From positions 1-27,067 of the forward strand of contig CAZXWI010000011.1 of assembly GCA_964644555.1 (NCBI GenBank): 27,067 nucleotides of DNA, in the 5' to 3' direction. Position 1 is the stretch's first letter. Each line of letters begins with the position of its first letter. The position numbers were made by a program, and so were the translations under genes. The notes under the pieces are model-generated. The model had not been told where the DNA came from. It worked only from the letters and a program-made list of their open reading frames with translations, and ran no database searches. Below, in pieces: positions 8,449-15,855 of the stretch. The DNA is from RUG14186 sp964644555 (GTDB lineage: Bacteria > Bacillota > Clostridia > Eubacteriales > Anaerofustaceae).

Positions 8449-8483
8449 ATTAAAAGGCAAAATGATGAATTTTGCCTTTTAAT
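8449..8483. terminator. bidirectional terminator between the ABC operon and the phage operon
   Basis: A perfect 14-bp inverted repeat (8449-8462 with 8470-8483; core AAAAGGCAAAA / TTTTGCCTTTT) surrounds a seven-base loop. Both arms end in A- or T-runs, so it can terminate transcripts from either side. It lies 18 bases after the permease stop and two bases after the end of the last phage gene on the other strand. Confidence 0.92.
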
Positions 8484-8484
8484 A

Positions 8485-8994
8485 TCAAGTCCTGCTTTCA
8501 TCAATTCTTAAAACATTTGCAATCATTGCCTTCACTCTTGTTCTTTTCATCAAATGCCCTCCGTTAAAGGCAAAGTTATAGGATGTATCCCATTCTATAG
8601 TATCTATCAAATCGTTATTAACATCTACCACAATAGCACAATGCTCCGATTTCGGGTACTTTCCCATTCCCATAAACACCATATCGCCCCTTTGTATTTC
8701 GCTTTTATTAACTGCTTTAAGTGGAAGAGTTTTGTTTAGAGCTTGTGATATCACAAACTCATAAAAAGACGGACAAAAGTCCGCCTTTTTAAAGATGTTA
8801 CCGGCTCTTTTACCTAAAACTCTATTTAGTATATCCGCCAAAAGCATACTGCTGTTATCCCATGACTTTATTTCATACACTTTATCGGAGTTTGGGTTTA
8901 GTTTATAAATCTCTTCTGCCATTCTTGCAATGAGTTCGTTAATCGGCTTTGTTTTGTGCTTTTCCTTTTTGAGAATCGATTCGTTTTGCTTCAT
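8485..8994 (-). CDS. CHAP-like cysteine peptidase/amidase, end of the lysis cassette
   Basis: A 169-residue protein. The first 60 residues are helical and charged. The rest looks like a CHAP (NlpC/P60-fold) cell-wall hydrolase: C74 in DFCPSFYEFV, GDMVFM at 103-108, H118 in SEHCAIVVDV, then E134 in DTIEWDTS, matching the Cys-His-Glu order, and a terminal GGHLMKRTR. No signal peptide is seen, so it would need the holin or packaging in the virion to reach peptidoglycan. The start is uncertain: the ATG at 8994 overlaps the holin gene by 56 bases and has no clear ribosome binding site, as does the alternative ATG at 8922. It is the last gene before the bidirectional terminator. No known close family member was identified. 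Confidence 0.72.
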   Translation of the reverse strand: MKQNESILKKEKHKTKPINELIARMAEEIYKLNPNSDKVYEIKSWDNSSMLLADILNRVLGKRAGNIFKKADFCPSFYEFVISQALNKTLPLKAVNKSEIQRGDMVFMGMGKYPKSEHCAIVVDVNNDLIDTIEWDTSYNFAFNGGHLMKRTRVKAMIANVLRIDESRT

Positions 8995-9235
8995 TTAAAT
9001 TTTTCAATACCACATCTGCCGCCTGAGCCGTTTGTGAAAATGAATTGTTTTTCCACCATGCCATTACGGTCGATATGATTGTCGCCAATATACTCACCCA
9101 TTGGTATATCTCATCTTCTGTAAATTCTAAAGTATCTTTTCCGAATACAGCCAAAAGCTGGTTTGCCAAAGACAAAAATAAAAATATGGTTCTTGCCCAA
9201 GTGTCCTTTGAAACATCTTTCAAATTTAAATTCAA
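8939..9235 (-). CDS. phage holin, SPP1 family
   Basis: A 98-residue inner-membrane protein with two hydrophobic segments (about residues 16-32 and 43-61) and the sequence AWWKNNSFSQTAQAAD just after the second, characteristic of SPP1-type holins. Holins form membrane lesions at a set time so that endolysin can reach the wall. The TTG at 9235 is chosen because GGGAGG (9243-9248) is seven bases upstream. The longer reading from GTG at 9250 would place this site inside the gene and has none of its own. It lies 15 bases after the endolysin stop and overlaps the CHAP-like gene, so the lysis genes are coupled. Confidence 0.88.
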   Translation of the reverse strand: MNLNLKDVSKDTWARTIFLFLSLANQLLAVFGKDTLEFTEDEIYQWVSILATIISTVMAWWKNNSFSQTAQAADVVLKNLNEAKRIDSQKGKAQNKAD

Positions 9236-9250
9236 TTCTTTACCTCCCAC

Positions 9251-10084
9251 TTAATATACATCTGCGTGGATAGTATCTCCCACGATAACATAACTGTATC
9301 GGCAGCCCAATTCGTAGCAAAGCGCTCTCAGTGTTGCTCCGCTTACCCCCGGCACATAAAAATCTGCGGCTTTACCGTTTATGTGCCTTGAATTCCCTAC
9401 GCCGCCCACATTGTAATTATGCTGTTTGCACCTTACTCCGCTGGTTATAATCAAGGGCTTGTTGTATTTATTTCGTATTGCTTGAAGCATTTCCACCAAT
9501 GCCGTATCAATCTCATCGGGATAGCCGTTGCAATAAGCTCCGCCGCATTGGCACTTAAACTCTTCTTTGGTAAAGTTCGGGTATAAGCTCCAATCTTTCA
9601 CCTTAATAGGGGTAATAAATTCTTTGCCCCATAATTCAAGTGCGGTATTAAGCCCCACCACACCGTCAACACTTAGGTTATGCTCACTTTGGTAATTTTT
9701 GATTGCCTTAATGGTTTCTTCTCCGATTATTCCGTCAATGTCAAGTTTATCGCCGTTTTCGTTAAGTTCTTTTTTCGCATATTCGTAGATGTTGTTTATT
9801 ATATCGTCCGAAACTTTTTCGCCCTCTAATAAAGCTTTTATTTTGTCCGATATAACCGATGAAACCTTAATGCTGTCATTTAATGCCTCTTGTATTTTTG
9901 TTGCGATTTCCACTGCTTTCGTATTGGTATTCTCTCCCCAAATTCCGTCTGCCGAAAGTCCGTGATTGGATTGAAAAAGAATTATTCCTCGCTTTGTGCC
10001 GCTTCCCGAAATTCCGTCTATATCTCCTTTATAATAAGCATAATAATGCTTTAAAAATGTTTGTTGTTGTCTTATATTCAGCAT
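9251..10084 (-). CDS. endolysin: two peptidoglycan-binding repeats plus M15 D,D/L,D-peptidase
   Basis: A 277-residue lysin. Two PG_binding_1 repeats are seen, at about residues 5-55 (with GDIDGISGSGT and ADGIWG) and 115-152 (LDIDGIIGEET and VDGVVG). The C-terminal Peptidase_M15_3 domain (about 163-277) has zinc ligands H234 and D241 in SRHINGKAAD and H273 in IHADVY, plus the ITSGVRC strand. It would cut peptide cross-links of the host wall. AAAGGAG precedes the ATG. No signal peptide is visible, consistent with holin-dependent release. The order peptidoglycan-binding first and catalysis last is the reverse of many endolysins but usual for this M15 type. All catalytic residues are present, so the enzyme looks functional. 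Confidence 0.93.
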   Translation of the reverse strand: MLNIRQQQTFLKHYYAYYKGDIDGISGSGTKRGIILFQSNHGLSADGIWGENTNTKAVEIATKIQEALNDSIKVSSVISDKIKALLEGEKVSDDIINNIYEYAKKELNENGDKLDIDGIIGEETIKAIKNYQSEHNLSVDGVVGLNTALELWGKEFITPIKVKDWSLYPNFTKEEFKCQCGGAYCNGYPDEIDTALVEMLQAIRNKYNKPLIITSGVRCKQHNYNVGGVGNSRHINGKAADFYVPGVSGATLRALCYELGCRYSYVIVGDTIHADVY

Positions 10085-10188
10085 GATATCTCCTTTCTTT
10101 TGTGCGGTAGTGGGCTATATGCCCAATCAACACTTTTCATAATATCCTATTTGTTTTTTTAGATTATGTTACCGAATAATTTTCTTGC

Positions 10189-10512
10189 CTACATATCCTG
10201 CAAATGCTCGAATGCTTCTTTATTGAGAAAGTCCAAATATTCTTTCTTGACCTTTTCCCAGTCGCTTTTTGCTTCCTTTATTTCGCCGTTTGCTTTGCCT
10301 CTTTCCAGAGCCACGGCACATCCGAAAGAGAGTTTTCCCGTTGCCATGCTGAGCTTCATAGCAAGGCGAGCCTCTTCCTCTCTCATTTTTGCACGGTTTT
10401 CCCTGTCGGTTTCCTTTTTATCCCTCTTTCTTTGCAATAAAAAAATAACCATTGAAACGGTTATCGTCTGCATAATGGATAAAAAGGTTGTAAATATCAA
10501 ATTGTAATCCAT
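10189..10512 (-). CDS. small membrane-anchored phage protein
   Basis: A 107-residue protein with one N-terminal transmembrane helix (about residues 5-27), followed by a highly charged coiled-coil region (28-50) and a conserved-looking ATGKLSFGCAVALERGKANG segment (58-77). Proteins with this segment often lie beside the holin and endolysin of clostridial phages, but no function is known; a role in lysis timing or membrane anchoring is a guess. It lies six bases behind the 49-residue gene and about 100 bases before the endolysin gene. That gap holds only a weak GGGC/GCCC hairpin and the endolysin ribosome binding site. Confidence 0.8.
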   Translation of the reverse strand: MDYNLIFTTFLSIMQTITVSMVIFLLQRKRDKKETDRENRAKMREEEARLAMKLSMATGKLSFGCAVALERGKANGEIKEAKSDWEKVKKEYLDFLNKEAFEHLQDM

Positions 10513-10518
10513 CTATTT

Positions 10519-10668
10519 TTAAATCACTCCATATTTCTCCAATAATTCTTTAACCTGTTCGTTTTTTATTATCTTCTTTTGCTGTCCGTTATTAAGCTCG
10601 TTGTAAATGAGGCTTAATAATTCTTTCATCTGTTTGTTGTAATTCATTACCGCTTCTGTGTACTTCAC
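10519..10668 (-). CDS. small conserved phage protein, 49 residues
   Basis: A short gene starting at GTG (10668-10666), which overlaps the stop of the preceding gene by four bases (GTGA) and has GGGAGGGG a few bases upstream. The product opens MKYTEAVMNYNKQ, contains NNGQQKKIIK, and ends with a helix LLEKYGVI. It is soluble, basic and helical. Small genes of this kind commonly sit between the last fibre gene and the holin region of Firmicutes phages. No function can be assigned. The overlap, the start signal and the conserved position support it being real. Confidence 0.75.
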   Translation of the reverse strand: MKYTEAVMNYNKQMKELLSLIYNELNNGQQKKIIKNEQVKELLEKYGVI

Positions 10669-10952
10669 TCAACCCCTCCCGAAAGCAAGAGTTCCAATGC
10701 CTTTTCCAAATCCGCAATTCTTTCTTCCTGCGATACTTGGTTATTGTCGGTTTCCTCCTGCGTCAATCTTTCTTCTTCGAGAATAGCAAATCTATCTTCG
10801 TCAAATTTAAGTACACCGTCTTGCCACTTATATGCGTTTATTCTCACTCCGGAAAAATCGTAGTCGGATAAATTAATATCAGCTTTACTTCCTCCTCCGA
10901 TGGAGGCAATAGAAAGCAGGTAATTGTTTTCGTCTAAATTTAAGTAATACAT
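10665..10952 (-). CDS. phage tail-end accessory protein
   Basis: A 95-residue acidic protein. The N-terminal half is beta-rich (MYYLNLDENNYLLSIASIGGG, then YDFSGVRINAYKWQDGVL). The C-terminal half is a coiled coil (about residues 58-92: ILEEERLTQEE, then ERIADLEKALELLL). This layout is common for small proteins directly downstream of tail fibre genes in Firmicutes phages; they are thought to be fibre-associated or assembly factors, without proof. It starts immediately after the fibre gene stop and its own stop overlaps the 49-residue gene. The ribosome binding site is weak (GGAG 14-17 bases upstream), suggesting coupled translation. Confidence 0.8.
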   Translation of the reverse strand: MYYLNLDENNYLLSIASIGGGSKADINLSDYDFSGVRINAYKWQDGVLKFDEDRFAILEEERLTQEETDNNQVSQEERIADLEKALELLLSGGVE

Positions 10953-11750
10953 TTAAAAATTCACTCCATAGATATTTGTGGGAATACAATACTGACTACC
11001 ATCCCCTTGCCCGCTTTCTCCGACATAGCCGTATTTACTCGTTGTAAACACAATTCCTGTATCCGATATTGTGGCTCTTCGGCTGCATATCCATGTAAAG
11101 TGGTTTGAGTTAAACATAGTTCCCGTGAAACCCTTTTGAAATAATTCGGTTCTTCGAATATATATATTTGACGAACCCGATGTAACCGAATTTTCTATGA
11201 AAACATGACTATATCCTGATAAATCCAGCTCCACTGTTTGAGCTGCAAACTCACTTGTCGGACTTGCGTTCGTCCATAAAAGTGTAGGCTTTTTAGCTAA
11301 ATTATCACCCGAATCGCAAAATTGTTTCCATGTATGAGTCCAACCTTGAAAATATGTTCCGCTTCGGTAATAATGCCCTCCCGTTGGCAAAGAAATAAAC
11401 TCCTGCGTAATATAAGGCACTTGCACAAAGTTTATTAAAATGCCCACACTCGCAGGTTGGTCGTTCAAATACGATTGGCTTATGAACGCATATCCACTAC
11501 CTAAATCTCTCCAATATGCAGGGCTATCTGATATTGAAGGATTCGTTCCTATAAATGAAAGGTTAGTAAATGCTTCGCTGCGGTTAGTGCCTCCTGTTCC
11601 GCCGTTACTAACCTCCAAAGGCAATAAATCGGAGCTTAAATAATTCGACAAGTCTATTTCACTTTCCTTTTCAAGGTTATATCTTCTTTTTAATTCTTCC
11701 ACATTTCGTATTGATGTGGATAGAATATCCCTCTTGTCGATTTTCGTCAT
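10953..11750 (-). CDS. tail fibre protein with GGTGGT linker and knob-like domain
   Basis: A 265-residue virion protein. A short N-terminal helix (KIDKRDILSTSIRNVEELK) is followed by the flexible VSNGGTGGTNRSEAFTNL segment, a hallmark of phage fibres. A pyocin-knob-like stretch ends in GTYFQGWTHTWKQF (residues about 130-145), and the C-terminal domain is beta-rich and aromatic. It probably forms a trimeric receptor-binding fibre. The ATG at 11750 is preferred over the one at 11765 because it overlaps the upstream stop by four bases (ATGA), like most junctions here, and GAGGGG lies just upstream. Together with the next two genes it makes up the host-contact set. Confidence 0.82.
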   Translation of the reverse strand: MTKIDKRDILSTSIRNVEELKRRYNLEKESEIDLSNYLSSDLLPLEVSNGGTGGTNRSEAFTNLSFIGTNPSISDSPAYWRDLGSGYAFISQSYLNDQPASVGILINFVQVPYITQEFISLPTGGHYYRSGTYFQGWTHTWKQFCDSGDNLAKKPTLLWTNASPTSEFAAQTVELDLSGYSHVFIENSVTSGSSNIYIRRTELFQKGFTGTMFNSNHFTWICSRRATISDTGIVFTTSKYGYVGESGQGDGSQYCIPTNIYGVNF

Positions 11751-12550
11751 ATGCCCCTCTTCCATGTGCCTTGCTTAATCATTATTACGCCTCTTTTCCA
11801 TACATTGCCCGACTTTACCCATACCAAGCCTCTTTTCCATTCTCCACCGACTTTTATTTTGGCATTACCCCTTATTGATGCTGTAGCGGTCTTTTCGTCT
11901 GTACCTACAGTGCTTGTGCCGTTTAGTGTACTAAGTATAAATTTGCACTCTGCTGAGGAAGTCGGAATGTTTTTATACGATAATAAAATTTCATCGGTAT
12001 TTAGGCTTATCTCATTATTCGATTTGTAATTCGATATGCTCTTTATTAAATTTTCCCCGATTTTAATATCGAGCTTATGTTCAAAGCTATCATCATACGA
12101 AGTGATTCCCACGCTGAAAGCATTTTCCAATACGAAATCATTAACTTCACTTATTACACTTTTTACAGATTCCAGTACCATCGCCACACTCACCGAATTG
12201 CCTCCGTTATTCGGGTTTGGTGGGTAGTTAAAGTTAGCACCGCTCCATGATACATACGCATACGCCTTAACATTTATCGTCTGCCCTGCGTTAACATATA
12301 AATTGCCAGATAATGAATACGAAGTCTTATTAACGCTTGTCGGTGACCACGAGTCCACCGTAACATCATTTATTTGCAAAACATATGTTACCGGAGCGTA
12401 GGCATATGAGCCGTAGCCGCTGTCTACAAAATTAATCTGAACCTGGGCGTGTACTTCTCTTGTATTCCCTTGGGTTTTGCCTGTCAGAGATGCACTCAAA
12501 TCCATTACGGTTTTGTAACCCAAATCCGATGTCATAGTTGTGCTTGCCAT
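11747..12550 (-). CDS. phage minor structural/tail protein with C-terminal WKRG repeats
   Basis: A 267-residue beta-rich protein. The N-terminal domain (about residues 1-125) resembles an Ig- or jelly-roll-like fibre module, with alternating polar/aromatic strands and a YPPNPNNGGNS loop. A middle domain follows. The last 40 residues contain three imperfect repeats: VGGEWKRG, SGNVWKRG and KQGTWKRG. Such tryptophan repeats occur at the ends of many Firmicutes phage minor structural proteins and are thought to contact other tail parts or the host wall. GGAGG is five bases before the ATG, which directly follows the previous stop codon. Exact role not known. Confidence 0.8.
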   Translation of the reverse strand: MASTTMTSDLGYKTVMDLSASLTGKTQGNTREVHAQVQINFVDSGYGSYAYAPVTYVLQINDVTVDSWSPTSVNKTSYSLSGNLYVNAGQTINVKAYAYVSWSGANFNYPPNPNNGGNSVSVAMVLESVKSVISEVNDFVLENAFSVGITSYDDSFEHKLDIKIGENLIKSISNYKSNNEISLNTDEILLSYKNIPTSSAECKFILSTLNGTSTVGTDEKTATASIRGNAKIKVGGEWKRGLVWVKSGNVWKRGVIMIKQGTWKRGI

Positions 12551-12952
12551 TTATGCCTCCGAATATTGTATGTAAATATCTCCGTTGTTTCCTCCCGTGG
12601 GAGATGTTGTGCCGTAGGTTATTTTGGACTGCATTTGTAAGCTCAGTTCGTTAAGCTGGTCTTGCAAGTTGGAAGTCGCTCCCGAAAGGTATTCCATTTC
12701 GTTTACCGATACATTTGCCGACACGATATTTCCCTCCGAGTCCACCGCCAAAGTGCTGTTTGGTTCAAGTGTGAGCAAATCCTGCTTTGCATTAAATTCC
12801 GTTTTCAAGCCTGGAATAAATTCATCATTTATCCAATCCTTAATGTTTTGTGCCGCCTCGTCAAAAGCGTATTTCATCTCCTCCGCCGATAAAGACGGTT
12901 CGTCAGCTAACTTTCTTATCACATTTACTGCCGCTGTGCAGTCATTTATCAT
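12551..12952 (-). CDS. short tail fibre/needle-like protein
   Basis: A 133-residue, mostly helical protein. The N-terminal part (SAEEMKYAFDEAAQNIKDWI, residues about 22-41) is a common start of Firmicutes tail fibres. The middle has VNEMEYLSGATSNLQDQLNEL (residues about 83-103), the coiled trimer motif seen in fibres and in P22-needle-like proteins. The C-terminus has TSPTGGNNGDIYIQYSE, a frequent tail-protein ending. Its place right after the hub gene corresponds to the plug/needle gene of P22-like phages, but homology to gp26 is not shown; a small fibre or fibre-linker is equally possible. GGAGG lies five bases upstream of the ATG. Confidence 0.75.
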   Translation of the reverse strand: MINDCTAAVNVIRKLADEPSLSAEEMKYAFDEAAQNIKDWINDEFIPGLKTEFNAKQDLLTLEPNSTLAVDSEGNIVSANVSVNEMEYLSGATSNLQDQLNELSLQMQSKITYGTTSPTGGNNGDIYIQYSEA

Positions 12953-12962
12953 ACTTTCCTCC

Positions 12963-14798
12963 TTATTTGTGGTATTTGCTCAAATTGTATTCCAAATTTA
13001 CTTCGTAAAGCCCAAAGGGTTTGTCTGTTTCGTCGGAATAAAATTTAAGCTGCATATACCATATATTATTTCGTTTGATTTTAAAGCATATATTTCCTTT
13101 TATCCCCGTGCCAAAATTAAATTCCCCGAACTTCACTCTCTTAAACGAAAATCCCTGAGTAACGGACTCATGCACATTTTTAAAGCTTTCCTTATTGGTT
13201 TGCACAGCTATCTTTAATTTACCGTTTTGTATTCGCTTTATTATGGCAACCGCACCCCTCTTATGCACCGTTTTGACATGGCTTAAATCTTTAAATATAT
13301 CTTGAGGTGTACACCAATACGACATTATTGCTCTGCCGTTATCGTTGGAAGAAGCAAATATACATATTTCTCCGTTTGCACACCCGAAAACCAATTCTTC
13401 GCCGATACTTTGTATGTATGTCGCCTTGTGAAATACATTATCTTCATCATACACTCCGATACCGTCCCATAGATACCACTCATACTCAAATGAAGAATCC
13501 GAATAAGTTTTCTGCATCGAATCCGCCAGGTATATTTGGGAATCTATCAATACCAATAGATAGTTGTTCCATACGCACAATACGGCATTTTCGTAGTTCT
13601 CTTCATTTGTCAATTTAGGATCCACAAAGCTTGATCGATGATACAAATATGCATTTTCCGAATTGATGCCGATTCCCTCCAGCCCTCGGTTGCTCAAATA
13701 CAGAGTATCGTCTGCGAATGTTATTGTTCCCCCTTTAGCTCCAAGCGTAATATTTGTAAAGCTCACAGGGTATATCTTGCCCATTTCGTAATCAAGCTTC
13801 GGTGTGTGCCAAAATACTTTTGTGCCGTATGAAGAATCATTTTTGATGCATATGAGCTTATCGTTTGAAGCAACAAGAGAACTTACCTTAACATTGTCGC
13901 TTAATGCGTCGTAATACCTATCGTCCGCAAAATAATACGCATTCTCCAATTCACTGTGAAACACTACACCCGGATAATCATCATTTCCGCTTAAAAACAC
14001 TCGATTGTCAAAAACGCATGCCACAGTGCATTTACTTATTCTGCCCTCATACCCCGCTACACTTTTTTTAAATTCTATCACCACATTATCTGCTCCGTCC
14101 GAAGCCTTTTCGGGGGAATTCTCAAAGGTAATTACGCCCTTTGCTTTGTCGTAGGTAAAACCCGATGTCTTTTGGATTCCATCTATATAAACTTTGGGCA
14201 TTTCATCGTCAAGGTCTGTATCATCAAGAAAATAATTCTTGCTTTCTCCGTCGGAAGAAAATGCATTTTTTCTATATGGGCTAAGTAAGTTCACCCCCTG
14301 ATAAAAGCTGCCTCCTCCTCCCGATGGGGAAGAAGCTATTCTCGTTGTGGGAATGTAAGCATTGTCTTTGACCTTTTTTAAAGTTTCGTTTTCATATACC
14401 CAAAAATTTGCTCCGTCCAAAATAAAAAGCTTGTTTGCAAATATAAACGATATGGATCTTTTGGTATTCATCTCACTTGAAATATCTTTAAATGACGATA
14501 TTCCGCCTTTAAGCCCCACTGCCTTTCTGAGTTTATTTCCCGAATGAATCAAAATTTCGTTCCCTATACAATGTATTGCATATACATACCCTCCCGCATT
14601 ACCCACACTCGTAAAGCCGGGGCGAGTTTGTATTGCACCGGCATCTGTCGAAGTGTAGTCCTTATATACATTCAGCGCATCGGGAGAGCGGCTTGTGCTG
14701 ACAAGAGATGCTTCCGTTAAAAAGTCGATTCCCCTAAGAGATGAATAACTCCTTGACATGGGAGTTTTCCTTTGAGGTATCTCAATAAATCCACTCAT
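12963..14798 (-). CDS. tail hub protein, P22 gp10-like beta-propeller (stabilisation protein)
   Basis: A 611-residue structural protein. Near the N-terminus LRGIDFLTEASLV, SRSPDALNVYKDY and TRPGF (residues about 22-62) form the signature of the hub proteins that sit under the head-tail adaptor in short-tailed phages. The remainder is a long run of short beta strands with repeated IYLADS/LYLSN/VFLSGND-type blades, consistent with a beta-propeller. In P22-like particles this protein closes the portal channel and anchors tailspikes. It overlaps the adaptor gene by four bases (ATGA), supporting joint assembly. The protein is longer than P22 gp10 (about 470 residues). Assignment rests on position, signature and fold character. 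Confidence 0.78.
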   Translation of the reverse strand: MSGFIEIPQRKTPMSRSYSSLRGIDFLTEASLVSTSRSPDALNVYKDYTSTDAGAIQTRPGFTSVGNAGGYVYAIHCIGNEILIHSGNKLRKAVGLKGGISSFKDISSEMNTKRSISFIFANKLFILDGANFWVYENETLKKVKDNAYIPTTRIASSPSGGGGSFYQGVNLLSPYRKNAFSSDGESKNYFLDDTDLDDEMPKVYIDGIQKTSGFTYDKAKGVITFENSPEKASDGADNVVIEFKKSVAGYEGRISKCTVACVFDNRVFLSGNDDYPGVVFHSELENAYYFADDRYYDALSDNVKVSSLVASNDKLICIKNDSSYGTKVFWHTPKLDYEMGKIYPVSFTNITLGAKGGTITFADDTLYLSNRGLEGIGINSENAYLYHRSSFVDPKLTNEENYENAVLCVWNNYLLVLIDSQIYLADSMQKTYSDSSFEYEWYLWDGIGVYDEDNVFHKATYIQSIGEELVFGCANGEICIFASSNDNGRAIMSYWCTPQDIFKDLSHVKTVHKRGAVAIIKRIQNGKLKIAVQTNKESFKNVHESVTQGFSFKRVKFGEFNFGTGIKGNICFKIKRNNIWYMQLKFYSDETDKPFGLYEVNLEYNLSKYHK

Positions 14799-15421
14799 TG
14801 AAATATACCCTCTTTGTCAATAAATCCTATTTTGAATTCTCTCGTTTTAACATGGTCAGTAGCGGTTATTTCCGATTTCATTCTCAAATATTCATTGTAA
14901 TAAAGTGCAGCCTTTGTTTCGTCATCATCCTTAAATATCCTCCATGCGCATAATAGCGGCAAGAGATTCGCTATGTGAGAATTAAACTCTATCAGCCGAC
15001 TATCCTTTGTATTTTCGTTAATTCGTTTCGGATATTTCTTATAAAACACTTCGAATTCTCCGCATAAGTTCTTTTTAAGAAGCAAAAATCTATCCTCCAA
15101 AATAATGTAATCGCAAAATTCCACTGAGTCTGTACCATTCAGCCGTATTATTGGGTTTCTGTTGGCAAATCCCATAAAATCGCTCTCTGTGTCGGCTTGC
15201 TCTTTGGTAAGTTCTTTCATGTCGTAAGAATTATATCCACATTCGTCGGTTTCTTTCTGCGTGATAAGGTAATGCTCTATTAAAGGGAAATCTTTCGATA
15301 CTTCTATCATGGCAAAGTTTATTGCCTCTTGTAAAAATTCGTCGTAGTCATGGTATTCCGATTCTTCCAAGAAACACAATCTCCTGACGGAATTTTTTAT
15401 GTCCTTATATGTAAAATGCAT
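14795..15421 (-). CDS. head-tail adaptor protein (P22 gp4-like)
   Basis: A 208-residue, mainly helical protein with the layout of head-tail adaptors. The N-terminal helices (YKDIKNSVRRLCFLEESEY, residues 4-22) are followed by a central beta insertion with a FYKKYPKRI strand near residue 127. The C-terminal helix pair IANLLPLLCAWRIFKDDDET (residues about 150-169) packs against the portal in this family. It would join the dodecameric portal to the hub encoded next. AAAGGAG is six bases before the ATG. Position between coat/decoration and hub is the same as gp4 in P22-like genomes. P22 gp4 also has a muramidase activity; whether this one does cannot be told. Confidence 0.8.
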   Translation of the reverse strand: MHFTYKDIKNSVRRLCFLEESEYHDYDEFLQEAINFAMIEVSKDFPLIEHYLITQKETDECGYNSYDMKELTKEQADTESDFMGFANRNPIIRLNGTDSVEFCDYIILEDRFLLLKKNLCGEFEVFYKKYPKRINENTKDSRLIEFNSHIANLLPLLCAWRIFKDDDETKAALYYNEYLRMKSEITATDHVKTREFKIGFIDKEGIFQ

Positions 15422-15450
15422 TTTTTCTCCTTTATCGAAATTATAGTTTA

Positions 15451-15480
15451 CGGTTAAGCCCGATTTATCGAGCCTAACCG
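15451..15480 (-). other. stable hairpin between decoration and adaptor genes
   Basis: On the minus strand CGGTTAGGCTCGAT can pair with ATCGGGCTTAACCG over 14 positions, two of them G-U, giving at least 12 base pairs around an AT-rich loop. It starts 12 bases after the decoration gene stop. No T-run follows toward the adaptor gene, so it is not a normal terminator. It could be a 3'-end stabiliser that keeps head-protein mRNA abundant relative to tail mRNA. Confidence 0.6.
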
Positions 15481-15492
15481 CATTTTGCTGTT

Positions 15493-15843
15493 TTACGGAA
15501 GTTCTACAGCGGATATTTTAATGTTCGATGATGCATCTATCATTACATAATCTTTGTTATCTCCGTTCATCACCTTAAACTTTCCGCTCTCCAGCACAAA
15601 GCCGTATTTAACCGCAGTCCCTATAGAAAATACTATATCTTTTACACCCTGTATGGAGTTACCTGCTTTTATCGTTACATCTTCGGAAGCTGAACCCACA
15701 TTTTCCATCATGACCAATATCTTGCCGTCATTTCCGTCGTAGTCGATTTTTGCTCCGAGTGTTGCATCAGCTGCCGTAGATTCGGGCATCTCGTTTGCAA
15801 AATTTCTTTTTAATTTTGTCAATGTAATCGTTGTAATTGCCAT
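15493..15843 (-). CDS. probable capsid decoration protein
   Basis: A 116-residue soluble, beta-rich protein with segments such as VTIKAGNSIQGVKDIVFSIG and FVLESGKFKVMNGDNKDYVM, typical of small proteins encoded next to major capsid genes in Firmicutes phages and thought to decorate the capsid surface. It has no membrane segment and no recognised catalytic site. It follows the coat gene by 12 bases with a strong AGGAGG site, which suggests high expression. The decoration role is inferred from position, size and fold character; a head-completion protein is an alternative. Confidence 0.68.
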   Translation of the reverse strand: MAITTITLTKLKRNFANEMPESTAADATLGAKIDYDGNDGKILVMMENVGSASEDVTIKAGNSIQGVKDIVFSIGTAVKYGFVLESGKFKVMNGDNKDYVMIDASSNIKISAVELP

Positions 15844-15855
15844 ATTATCCTCCTA

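Noticed and set aside
10085..10188. Terminator between the 107-residue gene and the endolysin gene
   Set aside because: Only a 5-bp GGGC-type stem without a T-run in the right direction is present.
10519..10668. XkdX family identity for the 49-residue protein
   Set aside because: Size and position fit, but the aromatic-rich XkdX pattern is absent, so only a generic small phage protein is called.
12624..13217. Plus-strand open frame of about 197 codons across the hub and fibre genes
   Set aside because: It lies antisense to two supported phage genes, has a Ser/Phe-rich shadow composition and no recognisable motif.
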